From assembly GCA_024644015.1 (NCBI GenBank), contig JAHELV010000006.1, positions 1 to 43,951 on the forward strand: a stretch of DNA of 43,951 nt, written 5' to 3'. This document shows positions 1-8,937 of the stretch, piece by piece (within the stretch, counting starts at the first letter, position 1; the number at the start of each line of letters is the position of its first letter). The notes under the pieces are model-generated. The model saw nothing but the letters and a program-made list of their open reading frames with translations, made no database searches and had not been told where the DNA came from. The position numbers were made by a program, and so were the translations under genes. The stretch comes from Nitriliruptorales bacterium (GTDB lineage Bacteria; Actinomycetota; Nitriliruptoria; Euzebyales; JAHELV01).

Positions 1-164
1 GAGTCGCCCGTCGCGGCAGCGCCCTCGCTGCCGGCGGCTTCGCTCTCGCCGCCGCCTGCGGTGTCGGTCGCCGTGGTGCCGCTGCCACACGCCGCGGCGA
101 CAAGGGCCAACAACGCCAGGAGGGCCAGCAGATGACGCTGGCGTGTAAATCGGGATCTACGCAC
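1..164 (-). CDS. Lipoprotein N-terminus (partial; runs off window)
   Basis: Only the first 54 codons are in the window. GTG at 164 follows GAGGAG at about 6 nt, a good ribosome binding site. The product starts with a basic n-region (RRSRFTRQRH), a hydrophobic stretch and the lipobox LVAAAC, so Cys about 25 would be lipidated and the protein tethered outside the membrane. A low-complexity Gly/Ser/Ala/Glu/Thr linker follows, as is common in actinobacterial solute-binding or other lipoproteins. The function is not visible because the folded domain lies outside the window. It is divergent from nnr, so 165-323 must hold both promoters. Confidence 0.75.
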   Translation of the reverse strand, partial: MRRSRFTRQRHLLALLALLALVAAACGSGTTATDTAGGGESEAAGSEGAAATGD

Positions 165-323
165 GGTCGCTCCTCACAGCAACAGACAGGTCCCCGGCCA
201 CTAGCGCGGTCGGAGACCCAGGTGTAACCGGTGTGTCAGGTGTTCGCAAGCGCCGCATGGCACGTCGTGCGACGACGTGGTCGTTACAGTACCTAGGATG
301 CGTCGAACGACCGGCACGCCGCC

Positions 324-1841
324 ATGATCCCGCTGTTCGCTCCGTCGCGGGTGCGCGACATGGACAAGCGGACGATCGCCTCGGGTACGCGATCGTTGAC
401 GCTCATGGAGCGCGCGGCCGGGCATCTGGCACGAGCGGTGCTCGACGTCGCAGAGCGCTCCTACGGCGTGCGTGTCGCACTTGTGTGTGGGAAGGGCAAC
501 AACGGCGGCGACGGCATCGCGGCCGCCCGCCACCTGCGCGACGCGGGGGCCTGGCCGACGGTCTGCCTGGTGTCCGACCCCGCCGCGTTGTCCGCCGACG
601 CCGCCGCGCAGCTCCGGCGCTGGCGCGCCATCGGTGGCCGGATGACCACGGACGTGTCGTCCGCGCTGGCTGGTGCCGACGTCGTGGTTGACTGCCTGCT
701 GGGGACCGGCGCGACCGGTGCGCCGCGGTCGCCGTACGACACGGTGATCGAGCAGATCAACGCCTGCGGCGTCCGGGTCGTGGCCTGTGACCTGCCGTCC
801 GGCGTCGACGCGGACAACGGTGTGGTCGTGTCGCAGGCAGTCCGCGCCGATGTCACGCTGTGCCTCGGCGCCCACAAGCGCGGGTTGGTCATGTGGCCTG
901 CACGCGCATGCGCCGGCGAGCTGCGGCTCGCCGACATCGGCATCAGAAACGCCGACGACCGGCCCGACGCCCACCTTCTCGAAGCCACCGACGTCGCCGC
1001 CGTGCTCGGCGAGCCGTCGGACGACGGCGACAAGCGGGCCCGGGGAGTGGTCGTGATCGTCGCGGGATCAGCGGACATGTCCGGTGCCGCCGTGCTGTCG
1101 GCCCGCGGCGCGCTGGCGGCCGGCGCCGGCCTGGTGACGGTCGCCACCACCACGCTGGCGCGGCACTTCGTCGCGCCGAGCGTGCCGGAGGCCATGACCG
1201 TCGATCTGCCGTCCGACGATCCGGACACGGCGTTCGAGCGCATCGCCGCGGCCTGCGAGCACGCAGGCGCGCTGGCGATCGGACCGGGGATCGGGCACGA
1301 CACCGCACAGGTGCGCCTCGTGCAGCGCTGTATCGCCGAGCTCGATCTGCCCACCGTGGTGGACGCCGACGGGCTCAACGCGTTCCGTGCGGACGCGGCC
1401 ACGCTGGCCGCGCACAAGGCGCCGACGTTGGTGCTGACGCCCCACCGGGGTGAGCTCGCCCGCATCCACGCGCAGGACGATCCCGACGATCTGTGGGACC
1501 GACGGATCGACACCGTTCCCGCGCTGGCCCGCCAGTGGCGGGCCACGGTGGTCGCCAAGGGACCGGGGTCGGTGATCGCGGCACCAGACGGGCAGGTCTG
1601 GGTCAACTCGACCGGCACGGCCGCGCTCGCGACCGGTGGCACCGGTGACGTCCTGACCGGAATGACGGTCGCTGCGCTGGCCGCCGGGACGGACCCGGCT
1701 CGCGTGGCGGCGACAGTGGCGCTGCACGGCCTGGCAGGACAGGTCGCGGCAGCAGACAGCAGCATGCGCTCGGTCACAGCGGCCGACGTCGCGTCAGCCG
1801 TGCCGCGCGCGCTGCGTTGGGCGCAGGGTGGGTCGCCGTGA
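324..1841 (+). CDS. nnr: Bifunctional NAD(P)H-hydrate epimerase / ADP-dependent NAD(P)H-hydrate dehydratase
   Basis: Cytosolic metabolite-repair enzyme of 505 aa, the usual length for the fused form. The N-terminal YjeF-type half (about 1-215) epimerises damaged R-NAD(P)HX and shows GKGNNGGDG and CDLPSGVDADNG. The C-terminal ribokinase-like half (about 230-505) uses ADP to dehydrate S-NAD(P)HX and shows GPGIG, DADGLNAF, LTPHRGEL and the nucleotide-binding ATGGTGDVLTG. ATG 324 gives the expected N-terminus (IPLFAPSRVRDMD), although no strong Shine-Dalgarno precedes it. The stop overlaps the alr start as GTGA, indicating translational coupling, an arrangement common in actinobacteria. Confidence 0.95.
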   Translation: MIPLFAPSRVRDMDKRTIASGTRSLTLMERAAGHLARAVLDVAERSYGVRVALVCGKGNNGGDGIAAARHLRDAGAWPTVCLVSDPAALSADAAAQLRRWRAIGGRMTTDVSSALAGADVVVDCLLGTGATGAPRSPYDTVIEQINACGVRVVACDLPSGVDADNGVVVSQAVRADVTLCLGAHKRGLVMWPARACAGELRLADIGIRNADDRPDAHLLEATDVAAVLGEPSDDGDKRARGVVVIVAGSADMSGAAVLSARGALAAGAGLVTVATTTLARHFVAPSVPEAMTVDLPSDDPDTAFERIAAACEHAGALAIGPGIGHDTAQVRLVQRCIAELDLPTVVDADGLNAFRADAATLAAHKAPTLVLTPHRGELARIHAQDDPDDLWDRRIDTVPALARQWRATVVAKGPGSVIAAPDGQVWVNSTGTAALATGGTGDVLTGMTVAALAAGTDPARVAATVALHGLAGQVAAADSSMRSVTAADVASAVPRALRWAQGGSP

Positions 1842-3025
1842 CGCGTACACACCTGATCGACGTCCACGTGTCGAATCCGGACACGTCGCCGGTGCTGCGG
1901 CCGACGTGGGCCCACATCGACCTCGACGCCATCGCCGCCAACGTCGCCGTGCTGCGCGGCGTCGCGCCGGACAGCCGGTTCATGGCGGTCGTCAAGGCCG
2001 ACGGCTACGGTCACGGGCTGCTGGCGGTCGCCCGCGCTGCATTGAGCGGTGGCGCCGACTGGCTCGCGGTGGCGCTGATCGAGGAGGGTCGCGCGCTACG
2101 GGACGCGGGCATCACGGTGCCGGTGCTGCTGCTGGCCGAGCCGCCGGTGGCGGCGATTCCGGCGCTGCTCGACGCGGACCTCACGCCGGCCGTGTACTCC
2201 CCGACGTTCATCCGGGCGCTGGCCGCCGCGGCACGTGGCCGCGGACAGGCCGCCGTCGACGTCCACCTGAAGCTCGACACGGGCATGCGCCGGGTCGGCA
2301 CCCCGGAGCCCGACTGGCCCGCCGTGATGGACCTGCTGGCATCTCTTCACGTCGTGCGGGTCACCGGCCTGTGGAGTCACTTCGCGTGCGCCGACGAGCC
2401 CGGACACCCATCGGTCGAGCACCAGTCACGGATGTTCGCCGAAGGTGTCCGTGAGGCCCGCGCACGAGGCCTGACGCCCGATCTGCTGCATCTGTGCAAC
2501 TCGGCGGGCACGCTCACGCGGCCGCAGGACCACTATGACCTCGTGCGCTGTGGCATCGCCATCTACGGGCTCGACCCCGGCAACGGTGTCGTCGGCGACG
2601 TCCCGGTGCGTCCAGCGCTGCGGTGGGTTTCGCAGGTCTCGCTGGTCAAGCGGCTGGCAGCCGGAGAGGCGGTCAGCTACGGGCACACGTGGCAGGCCGA
2701 GCGTGACACGACGGTCGCTACGGTGCCGGCAGGCTACGCCGACGGCGTGGCCAGGATCCTGGGAGGACGCGGTGCCGTGGTGGTCGGCGGCCGCCGGCGT
2801 TCCATGGTCGGGCGCGTGTGCATGGATCAGTTCCTGGTCGACATGGGCGACGATCGGATCGCCGTCGGTGACGAGGTCGTGCTCATCGGCTCGCAGGGAA
2901 CGGCGGCGGTCACGGCCGACGACTGGGCAGGGTGGCTGGACACCATCAACTACGAGGTCGTGTGCACCGTGGGGCGACGGGTCCCGCGTGCCTACTCGGG
3001 CGCACCCGGTGGGCGGGCGCCCTGA
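1838..3025 (+). CDS. alr: Alanine racemase
   Basis: PLP enzyme that makes D-alanine for peptidoglycan; 395 aa. The PLP lysine lies in VVKADGYGHG near the N-terminus. The opposing-face tyrosine region is VSYGHTW with AGYADGV, and MVGRVCMDQ is also conserved. GTG 1838 is chosen over TTG 1817 because it is preceded by AGGGTGG and overlaps the nnr stop by 4 nt (GTGA). The stop overlaps the next start as TGATG. Placement upstream of the tsaE-tsaB-rimI-tsaD cluster is a familiar actinobacterial order. Confidence 0.95.
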   Translation: MTRTHLIDVHVSNPDTSPVLRPTWAHIDLDAIAANVAVLRGVAPDSRFMAVVKADGYGHGLLAVARAALSGGADWLAVALIEEGRALRDAGITVPVLLLAEPPVAAIPALLDADLTPAVYSPTFIRALAAAARGRGQAAVDVHLKLDTGMRRVGTPEPDWPAVMDLLASLHVVRVTGLWSHFACADEPGHPSVEHQSRMFAEGVREARARGLTPDLLHLCNSAGTLTRPQDHYDLVRCGIAIYGLDPGNGVVGDVPVRPALRWVSQVSLVKRLAAGEAVSYGHTWQAERDTTVATVPAGYADGVARILGGRGAVVVGGRRRSMVGRVCMDQFLVDMGDDRIAVGDEVVLIGSQGTAAVTADDWAGWLDTINYEVVCTVGRRVPRAYSGAPGGRAP

Positions 3026-4065
3026 TGCGTCGGTCGCTGCTCGGTGCCGCGGCATTGACCGTTGGAGCGGTCGGGGGAGCCGTGCTCGGCTATCTGGCGG
3101 AGCGCACCGTCATCGACCCGGCACTCGACTCGTCGACCGACGGGGACGACGGGGACCTCGTCACGCTGACCTCACCCGACGGCACGCCGCTCGCGACGCG
3201 GATGAGTGGTCCGGCGAAGGCGCCGCGGATCGTGCTGGTGCACGGGCTGTCTCTGTCGCAGGAGATCTGGGCCGCCCAGCGTCGAGCGCTCGACGCCTCG
3301 TTCCGGGTCGTGACCGTCGACCTCCGAGGCCACGGCGACAGCGGGGACGCCGCATCTGGCGATTACAGCGCCGCTGCGATCGGTTCCGATGTGACGACCG
3401 TGCTCGACGCGGTGCGCGGACCGCGTTGCATCCTCGTCGGGCACTCGATGGGCGGCATGGCCGTGCTCGCTGGTCTGGGGGAGCGCCCGGAGCTGATCGG
3501 CGAGCAGGTCGCCGGTGTGGTGCTGATGAACACCGCGGCCTCCGCGATCCTCGCCGGGCTCGGTGGGGGTTCGCTGGCGGCGGGCATCGCGTTCGTTCGC
3601 GAGCGGGCCCGCAGTTCGCCGGTCGGGCGGATGATCTACGGCGGCCTCGACGAGGAGGGCAACCCTCGTGGAAATGACCTGGCCACGATCGTGACCCGGA
3701 TGCTCGGCGTCGGACCCGATGGGCGGGAGGACGCGGTCGAGGTGGTACGACGTCTGGTGCTCGACAGCCGTCCGCATGTCGCGGGGGAGCTGTGGCGGAC
3801 GGCCGGTACCGTGGATCTGCTCGACAGCGCCAGGCAGATAACGGTGCCCAGCCTGGTGGTTGCTGGTGCCCGCGATCGGGTGCTGCCGCCGTCCCACTCG
3901 CGGCGGCTGGTGACCACGCTGCCCGACGCCGAGCTGCTGACCCTGGCCGACGTCGGGCACGTCGCCATGCTGGAGCGACCCGAGGACGTGAGCCTGTCAC
4001 TGGAGGCATTCGCGCGGCGTGCGCTGGACGTCCCCGCCGGAAGACCGCGGACGAGCCCACACTGA
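3025..4065 (+). CDS. Alpha/beta hydrolase with N-terminal membrane anchor or signal
   Basis: 346 aa. The first about 25 residues (MRRSLLGAAALTVGAVGG...) form a hydrophobic segment after two arginines, so the protein is probably membrane-anchored or exported. The body is an alpha/beta-hydrolase fold: VLVHGLSLS (oxyanion region), DLRGHGDSG, nucleophile elbow GHSMGG with the catalytic Ser, a late acid in ARDRVLPP, and catalytic His in DVGHVAMLERPE. The substrate cannot be read from sequence. In actinobacteria a hydrolase often sits between alr and tsaE. ATG 3025 overlaps the alr stop. Confidence 0.85.
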   Translation: MRRSLLGAAALTVGAVGGAVLGYLAERTVIDPALDSSTDGDDGDLVTLTSPDGTPLATRMSGPAKAPRIVLVHGLSLSQEIWAAQRRALDASFRVVTVDLRGHGDSGDAASGDYSAAAIGSDVTTVLDAVRGPRCILVGHSMGGMAVLAGLGERPELIGEQVAGVVLMNTAASAILAGLGGGSLAAGIAFVRERARSSPVGRMIYGGLDEEGNPRGNDLATIVTRMLGVGPDGREDAVEVVRRLVLDSRPHVAGELWRTAGTVDLLDSARQITVPSLVVAGARDRVLPPSHSRRLVTTLPDAELLTLADVGHVAMLERPEDVSLSLEAFARRALDVPAGRPRTSPH

Positions 4066-4222
4066 CCGCCTCATTGCGTTCGAACGGCGGCCACTGCGTG
4101 CACAGCAGAAGGCAGCTCGTGGCGGTCGGCGGGGGATGTTCACCGACCGGGCGCCGATGGTCTTCCCGGACCCCAAGCGGCGCTACGGTACGGGCAGGCT
4201 GACGTCGACGAGGTGGTGCGTG

Positions 4223-5131
4223 GTGACGGTCGAGCAGCGGCGGTACCGCGCCCCCGTCGACGGAGGTGACCTGGCCGTCACGCGCTGGGGTGACGTCGGG
4301 AGCGCTGCGGTCATCGCCGCGCACGGGGTCACGGCGTCACACCAGTCCTGGGCGACCGTGGCCGATGAGGTCGCAGGGCAACTCATGGTGATCGCGCCGG
4401 ACCTGCGGGGTAGAGGCGACAGCGCGACGTTGCCGGGACCGTACGGCATCACGCAGCACGCGCGCGACCTGGCGGCAGTGCTCGATGACGCCGGCGTGCG
4501 ACGCGCCGTCGTGGCCGGTCATTCGATGGGCGGCTTCGTCGCCGCGACGTTCGCCATGGTGTTCCCCGAGCGCACCACGGCCGTCGTGCTGGTCGACGGT
4601 GGACCGCCACTCGGCCCGGAACCGACCGGCGACGTCGACGTCGACGCCGTCCTCACGCAGGTGATCGGTCCCGCCATGGCGCGTCTCGAGCAGCGCTTCG
4701 CGTCAGCCGATACGTACCGCCGGTTCTGGCGCGAGCATCCCGCGTTTCGCGACAGCGACGTCGACCCGGCGCGCGTGGACGCGTACGCCGACCACGATCT
4801 TCACGGTCCCGTCGGGGACATGCGTTCGAAGGTGTCGGTCGAAGTGGTGCGGGCCGACATGCGTGACTGGCTGGTCAACACCGCAGTCCGCGGTGCGGTC
4901 GAGCGCATTGCCGCGCCCGCGGTACTTCTGCTGGCTGAGCGCGGCATGTTGGACGGGCCGACGCCCCTGTACCCCGACGAGGCGATCGGCGGGCTGCGAA
5001 CCAGGCGTGGACCGCTGGAGGTCGTCAGGATTCCCGACACCAACCACTACTCGGTCGCCATGGGACGCGCCGGTGCGCAGGCGGTCGCCGGGCAGTTGCG
5101 CCGTTTCGCCGGCACGGGACAGGGCGCTTGA
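4223..5131 (+). CDS. Alpha/beta hydrolase
   Basis: 302 aa, cytosolic by appearance. AAHGVTAS, DLRGRGDS and the nucleophile elbow GHSMGG mark the alpha/beta hydrolase fold; the catalytic His is probably in PDTNHYSVAMG. GTG 4223 is preferred to upstream in-frame starts because AGGTGG lies 6 nt before it and residues upstream look non-coding. It is distinct from the preceding hydrolase: no anchor, different lid (long segment at about 130-200). Substrate unknown. It ends 1 nt before the next gene. Confidence 0.85.
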   Translation: MTVEQRRYRAPVDGGDLAVTRWGDVGSAAVIAAHGVTASHQSWATVADEVAGQLMVIAPDLRGRGDSATLPGPYGITQHARDLAAVLDDAGVRRAVVAGHSMGGFVAATFAMVFPERTTAVVLVDGGPPLGPEPTGDVDVDAVLTQVIGPAMARLEQRFASADTYRRFWREHPAFRDSDVDPARVDAYADHDLHGPVGDMRSKVSVEVVRADMRDWLVNTAVRGAVERIAAPAVLLLAERGMLDGPTPLYPDEAIGGLRTRRGPLEVVRIPDTNHYSVAMGRAGAQAVAGQLRRFAGTGQGA

Positions 5132-5132
5132 G

Positions 5133-6065
5133 ATGGCACTTGGCGTCCCTGGGACCCGGGTCGGGTGCTGGACCGATCGTACGAACCACACGGGATGCAC
5201 GGTGGTGCTCGCCGCGCCCGGGAGCCAGGGTGCCGTCGCGGTGCGCGGTGGTGCACCGGGCACACGCGAGGCCGCTGCCCTGGGGTCCACCGGCAACGTT
5301 CGGGAGTGCCACGCTGTCATCCTGTCCGGCGGCAGCGCGTTCGGGTTGGCCACCGCCGATGGTGTCGTCGAGTGGTGCGTGGCGCACGGGATCGGCTACG
5401 ACAAGACCGTGGCGGTCATCCCGATCGTCGGCGCCGCGATCGTCTTCGACCTGCGGTCGCCAGACGCCCCGCGGCCTGGGCGCGACGCCGGCTGGGCCGC
5501 ATGCGAGGCGGCGACTGAGAACGATCCACCCCAGGGATCGGTCGGTGTGGGCACCGGTTGCACGGTCGGCAAGACCGGGGGGCTCGAGTGGGGCTCGAAG
5601 GGTGGCCAGGGCTGGGCGATCGAGCGTGCCGGCGGTGTGACCGTGGGCGCGTTGATGGCGGTCAACGCGCTCGGCGACGTGCTCGACGAACACGCCGCCG
5701 TGCTGGCCGGGTCCCGCGCACCCGATGATGTCGTTCGCTACCCCGCCTCGGGTCCGATCGGACCGCCGCCTGACATGGCGCTCGAGCACACGGTGATCGG
5801 CTGCCTGGTGACCAACGCGCACCTGAGCAAGCCGGACGCGGTGCGCGCCGCCGACCTTGCGCACTCGGGGATCGCGCGGTCGGTCAGCCCCGCGCACACC
5901 AGCATGGACGGCGACGCGCTCTTCCTGCTGTCCGCCCAGCAGGTCGACGCCAGCGTGGACCTCGTCGCCGACCTCGGAGCGCGGGCGGTCGCCGCGGCGA
6001 TCCGCTCGGCGGTGCGTCATGCCGAGGGAATGCCGGGCTTCCCGGCCGACTCTCGCGCTCACTGA
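5133..6065 (+). CDS. P1 family peptidase (DmpA/NylC-like N-terminal nucleophile hydrolase)
   Basis: 310 aa. VRGGAPGTRE, ILSGGSAFGLATADGV and VGALMAVNALG are hallmark P1/S58-family motifs. These proteins self-cleave so that a Ser or Thr becomes the N-terminal nucleophile. By comparison with NylC (Thr267, Asp306, Asp308), Thr220 and Asp259-Gly-Asp261 are the likely catalytic residues; the Thr-to-Asp spacing of 39 and 41 residues is the same. The residue before the scissile bond is His219 rather than the Asn usual in this group. Likely activity is aminopeptidase or amidase/ester hydrolase. ATG 5133 starts directly after the preceding stop. Confidence 0.85.
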   Translation: MALGVPGTRVGCWTDRTNHTGCTVVLAAPGSQGAVAVRGGAPGTREAAALGSTGNVRECHAVILSGGSAFGLATADGVVEWCVAHGIGYDKTVAVIPIVGAAIVFDLRSPDAPRPGRDAGWAACEAATENDPPQGSVGVGTGCTVGKTGGLEWGSKGGQGWAIERAGGVTVGALMAVNALGDVLDEHAAVLAGSRAPDDVVRYPASGPIGPPPDMALEHTVIGCLVTNAHLSKPDAVRAADLAHSGIARSVSPAHTSMDGDALFLLSAQQVDASVDLVADLGARAVAAAIRSAVRHAEGMPGFPADSRAH

Positions 6066-6139
6066 CTCGGTTTGCGGTGGGCGGCTTCTCACCGGCGGCC
6101 GTCGTCGCGTCCCTCGTGCGGGGAGTGAGCTGCTCGTAT

Positions 6140-6156
6140 CGGGGTTTGGCTCCCCG
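6140..6156. terminator. Candidate hairpin between convergent genes
   Basis: CGGGG / CCCCG stem with a 7-nt loop in the gap between the convergent P1 peptidase and enoyl-CoA hydratase-like genes. There is no T-tract, so it is a weak candidate. Confidence 0.3.
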
Positions 6157-6199
6157 GGTGCGGTGCGCGGGGCGTCGACGGCCCGAACGGGTGGGGTGG

Positions 6200-6949
6200 T
6201 CAGCGGAAACGATCGACCCAGGCGCGCAAGCGGTCCGAGCGCGTCGATGCCGCCTGCGCCGCAGTTTCGGCCTCCAGCACGTCCGCGAACGATGCACCGG
6301 ACGCCGCGAGGCGCGCGGTCGCCTTGATCTGCGCCGGCAGCGGCGGCTCGGCGGCCGCGATCTCACCTGCGACGGTCAGCGCATGGTCCAGTGGATCGCG
6401 GTACGGGCCGTCGGCCAGGCCGTCGGCGGCCGCGCGCGACGCATCCAGCGTCTGGCCACGCAGCAGGGTATGAACGGCACGTGCATAGCCGATCTGCTGA
6501 ACGAGGAACCACGTGCAGCCACCGCCGGGGTGCAGGCCGATACGCGCGAACGTGGCACCGAACGTCGCATCGTGGCCGGCGATCCGCATGTCGCACGCCA
6601 GCGCGAGGTTCAGGCCCGCCCCGACCGCTGGTCCATTGACCGCGGCGATGGTCGGCACAGGCAGCTCGTACACGTCGAGGAAGGCGCGGTAGTAGGCGCT
6701 CAGACGCTCCCGTGTCCGCGGCAGAGGTTGGTCGGGGTCACCGAACAGCTCGGGCAGGTCGGCGCCGGCGCAGAACGCCGTGCCGGCGCCGGTGACGACC
6801 ACGACCCGCACGTCGTCCTGCACGCATTGCGCGGCTGCGGCACGGAGCGCAGCGCCCAGCGCCATGCTCATCGCGTTGCGGCGGGTGGGGTCGTTCAGCC
6901 GGAGTTCGCGCACCCCGGCGTCATGGTCGTTGATCTCCACGAGGGCCAT
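6200..6949 (-). CDS. Enoyl-CoA hydratase/isomerase (crotonase) family protein
   Basis: 249 aa, typical crotonase length. The oxyanion-hole regions are AFCAGADL and [15 protein letters not shown]. The two catalytic glutamates of classical enoyl-CoA hydratase are not present: the first position is Asn in GLNLALACD and the second is Phe in GATFARIGL. The Asp typical of PaaG-type isomerases (GLxPD) is Gly here. The CoA substrate and reaction are therefore open; it may be an isomerase, a hydrolase or a divergent member. ATG 6949 is supported by GGAG 5 nt upstream and gives the normal N-terminus. It lies opposite to both flanking operons. Confidence 0.8.
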   Translation of the reverse strand: MALVEINDHDAGVRELRLNDPTRRNAMSMALGAALRAAAAQCVQDDVRVVVVTGAGTAFCAGADLPELFGDPDQPLPRTRERLSAYYRAFLDVYELPVPTIAAVNGPAVGAGLNLALACDMRIAGHDATFGATFARIGLHPGGGCTWFLVQQIGYARAVHTLLRGQTLDASRAAADGLADGPYRDPLDHALTVAGEIAAAEPPLPAQIKATARLAASGASFADVLEAETAAQAASTRSDRLRAWVDRFR

Positions 6950-7041
6950 CGCAACTCCGTGCTGTCGGTGGGATCGGATCCGTACAGGTGAAGAATCGGG
7001 TGCCGCTGCACGGTGGAGGCCGGGCGACGAAAGCGACGGAA

Positions 7042-7047
7042 TACAAT
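7042..7047 (+). promoter_or_regulatory. Possible -10 box of the tsaE operon
   Basis: TACAAT lies 39 nt before the tsaE start in the divergent gap with the crotonase gene. No clear -35 is visible at 16-18 bp, so this is tentative. Confidence 0.3.
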
Positions 7048-7085
7048 CTCGGGCATTGATCAGGCCCGACGCAAACGGAGGTGGC

Positions 7086-7622
7086 GTGAAGCGGGAGCTG
7101 GAGCTCACGACGACCGCTACGGCGGATACGCGCCGCCTCGCCGCGACTGTCGCCGGCGCCCTGCGTCTGGGCGATGTCGTCTCGCTGACCGGTGAGCTGG
7201 GCGCGGGCAAGACGTGCTTCGTGCAGGGCGCTGCCGCGTCGCTGGGGGTCACCGAGCGGGTGACGAGTCCGACCTTCCTGCTGCGGCGTCAGTACGAGGG
7301 CCGCGTCCCCGTCGTGCATCTCGATGTGTACCGGCTGGATACGCTCGAGGAGGCCGCCGAACTCGGCCTCGACGAGGTGCGGCGGAGCGTGACCTTCATC
7401 GAGTGGGGTGACGCGATGCAGCCGCTCCTGCCAGCTGACCACCTCGAGATCACCTTCAGCGCGACCGCCGACGAGCCGACCGAGAGCGGCGACGAGATCC
7501 GGCGGATCGTCCTACGTCCGCGCGGCGACGCTTGGCGCCGGCGGATCGTGAGCCTGGCGGTCGACTGCGCTGCGTGGCGCAGCGATGGCGGGCCCGGCCA
7601 TCTCGATGCTCTCGGGTTGTAG
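7086..7622 (+). CDS. tsaE: tRNA t6A biosynthesis ATPase TsaE
   Basis: P-loop ATPase that cycles with TsaB and TsaD to place threonylcarbamoyl on A37 of ANN-decoding tRNAs. 178 aa. Walker A is GELGAGKT, followed by SPTFLL, the conserved HLDVYRL and FIEWGD. GTG 7086 follows GGAGG closely, which decides the start. The C-terminal 35 or so residues beyond the core are not conserved-looking. First gene of the tsaE-tsaB-rimI-tsaD operon; a 3-nt gap separates it from tsaB. Confidence 0.93.
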   Translation: MKRELELTTTATADTRRLAATVAGALRLGDVVSLTGELGAGKTCFVQGAAASLGVTERVTSPTFLLRRQYEGRVPVVHLDVYRLDTLEEAAELGLDEVRRSVTFIEWGDAMQPLLPADHLEITFSATADEPTESGDEIRRIVLRPRGDAWRRRIVSLAVDCAAWRSDGGPGHLDALGL

Positions 7623-7625
7623 CCG

Positions 7626-8354
7626 ATGCTGATCCTTGGCATCGAGACCTCGACCAAGCAGTCCAGCGTGTGCCTGGGCACCGAACGTGGACCGGTCGCG
7701 TCCGCGAGCCTGGGCCGGGGCCGCAGCCACGCCGAGTTCCTCGCACCCGCGATCGAGTTCTGCCTGCGACACGCCGACGTCCCGCTGTCGAACGTCGCAG
7801 GTGTCGCGGTCGGACTCGGGCCGGGTCTGTTCACGGGGATGCGCGTGGGGATCGCAACGGCCCAGGCGTTGGCGCACGCCCGTCGGCTGCCGGTGGTCGG
7901 ACTCAACGCGCTCGACCTGCTGGCGTTCCCCGTTCGCTACGTCCGCAGCAACCGCTTGATCTGTGCGGTCGTCGACGCCCGCAGGTCGGAGCTGTTCTGG
8001 GCCTTCTACCGTCCGTCGCGTGGCGGGGTGCAGCGGGTCACCGATCTGCGTGTGGGCCCTCCCGAGAAGCTCGCGGGTGAGATCGAGGCGGTACGTGAGG
8101 ACGTGCTGTGCGTTGGCGACGGCGCTGTGGTGGCGTCATCGCTGCTCGAGTCCGCCGGTGCGACGGTCGCCTCGTACGGCAACGCGTACCCGAACGCGTG
8201 GGCGCTGGTCGAGTTGGCACTGCCGCGGTTCATTCGCGAGGAGACACAGCAACCAGACGACCTCAGACCGATCTACGTGCGCTCGGCGGATGCGCGCATC
8301 TCGTGGCAGAACCGCGGGGCGCTGTTCGGCGGCAGACCGGCGGAACGGCCGTGA
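7626..8354 (+). CDS. tsaB: tRNA t6A biosynthesis protein TsaB
   Basis: 242 aa, ASKHA fold. It starts with the family signature ILGIETSTKQSS and has the GLGPGLFTGMRVG segment and VVDARRSELFWAFY. It is the non-catalytic partner that dimerises with TsaD. The stop overlaps the start of rimI (GTGA). Confidence 0.93.
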   Translation: MLILGIETSTKQSSVCLGTERGPVASASLGRGRSHAEFLAPAIEFCLRHADVPLSNVAGVAVGLGPGLFTGMRVGIATAQALAHARRLPVVGLNALDLLAFPVRYVRSNRLICAVVDARRSELFWAFYRPSRGGVQRVTDLRVGPPEKLAGEIEAVREDVLCVGDGAVVASSLLESAGATVASYGNAYPNAWALVELALPRFIREETQQPDDLRPIYVRSADARISWQNRGALFGGRPAERP

Positions 8355-8932
8355 CGGCCGGCGGCGTGATCGCGATGGACCGCCTGGTGACGCGGGTGGC
8401 GGTGCTCCCGCTCGCGGCGACCGACCTCGACGAGGTCACCGACATCGAGGCCCGAACAGTCACAACCGGATGGTCACGGCCGATCTTCGAGCGCGAGCTC
8501 GTCGACGACGGTTCGCGGTGCTACCTCGTCGCGCGGCTCGCGGAGGCCGCCGCTCACGACGTCGTCGGCTACGGCGGCATGCAGATGCAGTCCGAGCAGG
8601 CGCACATCACGACGCTGACCATCGACGGGCGGTTCCGGCGCCGTGGCGTGGCGACCCGGCTCCTGGTCGATCTGCTGCGTGAAGCGCGTGCCCGTGGCGC
8701 CGAGTCGGCGACACTCGAGGTGCGCATCGACAACGTGCCCGCGCAACGTCTGTATGCCGGCCTCGGGTTTCGACCGGTGGGGATGCGGTCGAAGTACTAC
8801 CACGAAGCGATCGACGCGATGATCATGTGGGCGCACGACATCGGCGGCGCCGACTATGGCCGGCTCCTTCGACAGCGGGATCCCGTCGCAGTCTGGCGCA
8901 CGACGGCGGACGACGATCCCGGGAAGGCCTGA
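8351..8932 (+). CDS. rimI: RimI-like GNAT N-acetyltransferase
   Basis: 193 aa. The acetyl-CoA binding loop is RRRGVATRLL, followed by LEVRIDNVPAQRLYAGLGF, typical of RimI, which acetylates N-termini such as that of ribosomal protein S18. Whether S18 is the target here is inferred from family and operon context. GTG 8351 overlaps the tsaB stop; ATG 8375 is an in-frame alternative. The C-terminus extends about 35 residues past the GNAT core. Confidence 0.85.
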   Translation: MTAGGVIAMDRLVTRVAVLPLAATDLDEVTDIEARTVTTGWSRPIFERELVDDGSRCYLVARLAEAAAHDVVGYGGMQMQSEQAHITTLTIDGRFRRRGVATRLLVDLLREARARGAESATLEVRIDNVPAQRLYAGLGFRPVGMRSKYYHEAIDAMIMWAHDIGGADYGRLLRQRDPVAVWRTTADDDPGKA

Positions 8933-8937
8933 AACCG

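Noticed and set aside
461-2014. Long minus-strand reading frame opposite nnr and alr
   Set aside because: It has no domain motifs and Arg/Ala/Ser-rich composition typical of antisense frames in GC-rich DNA; nnr and alr are certain on the plus strand.
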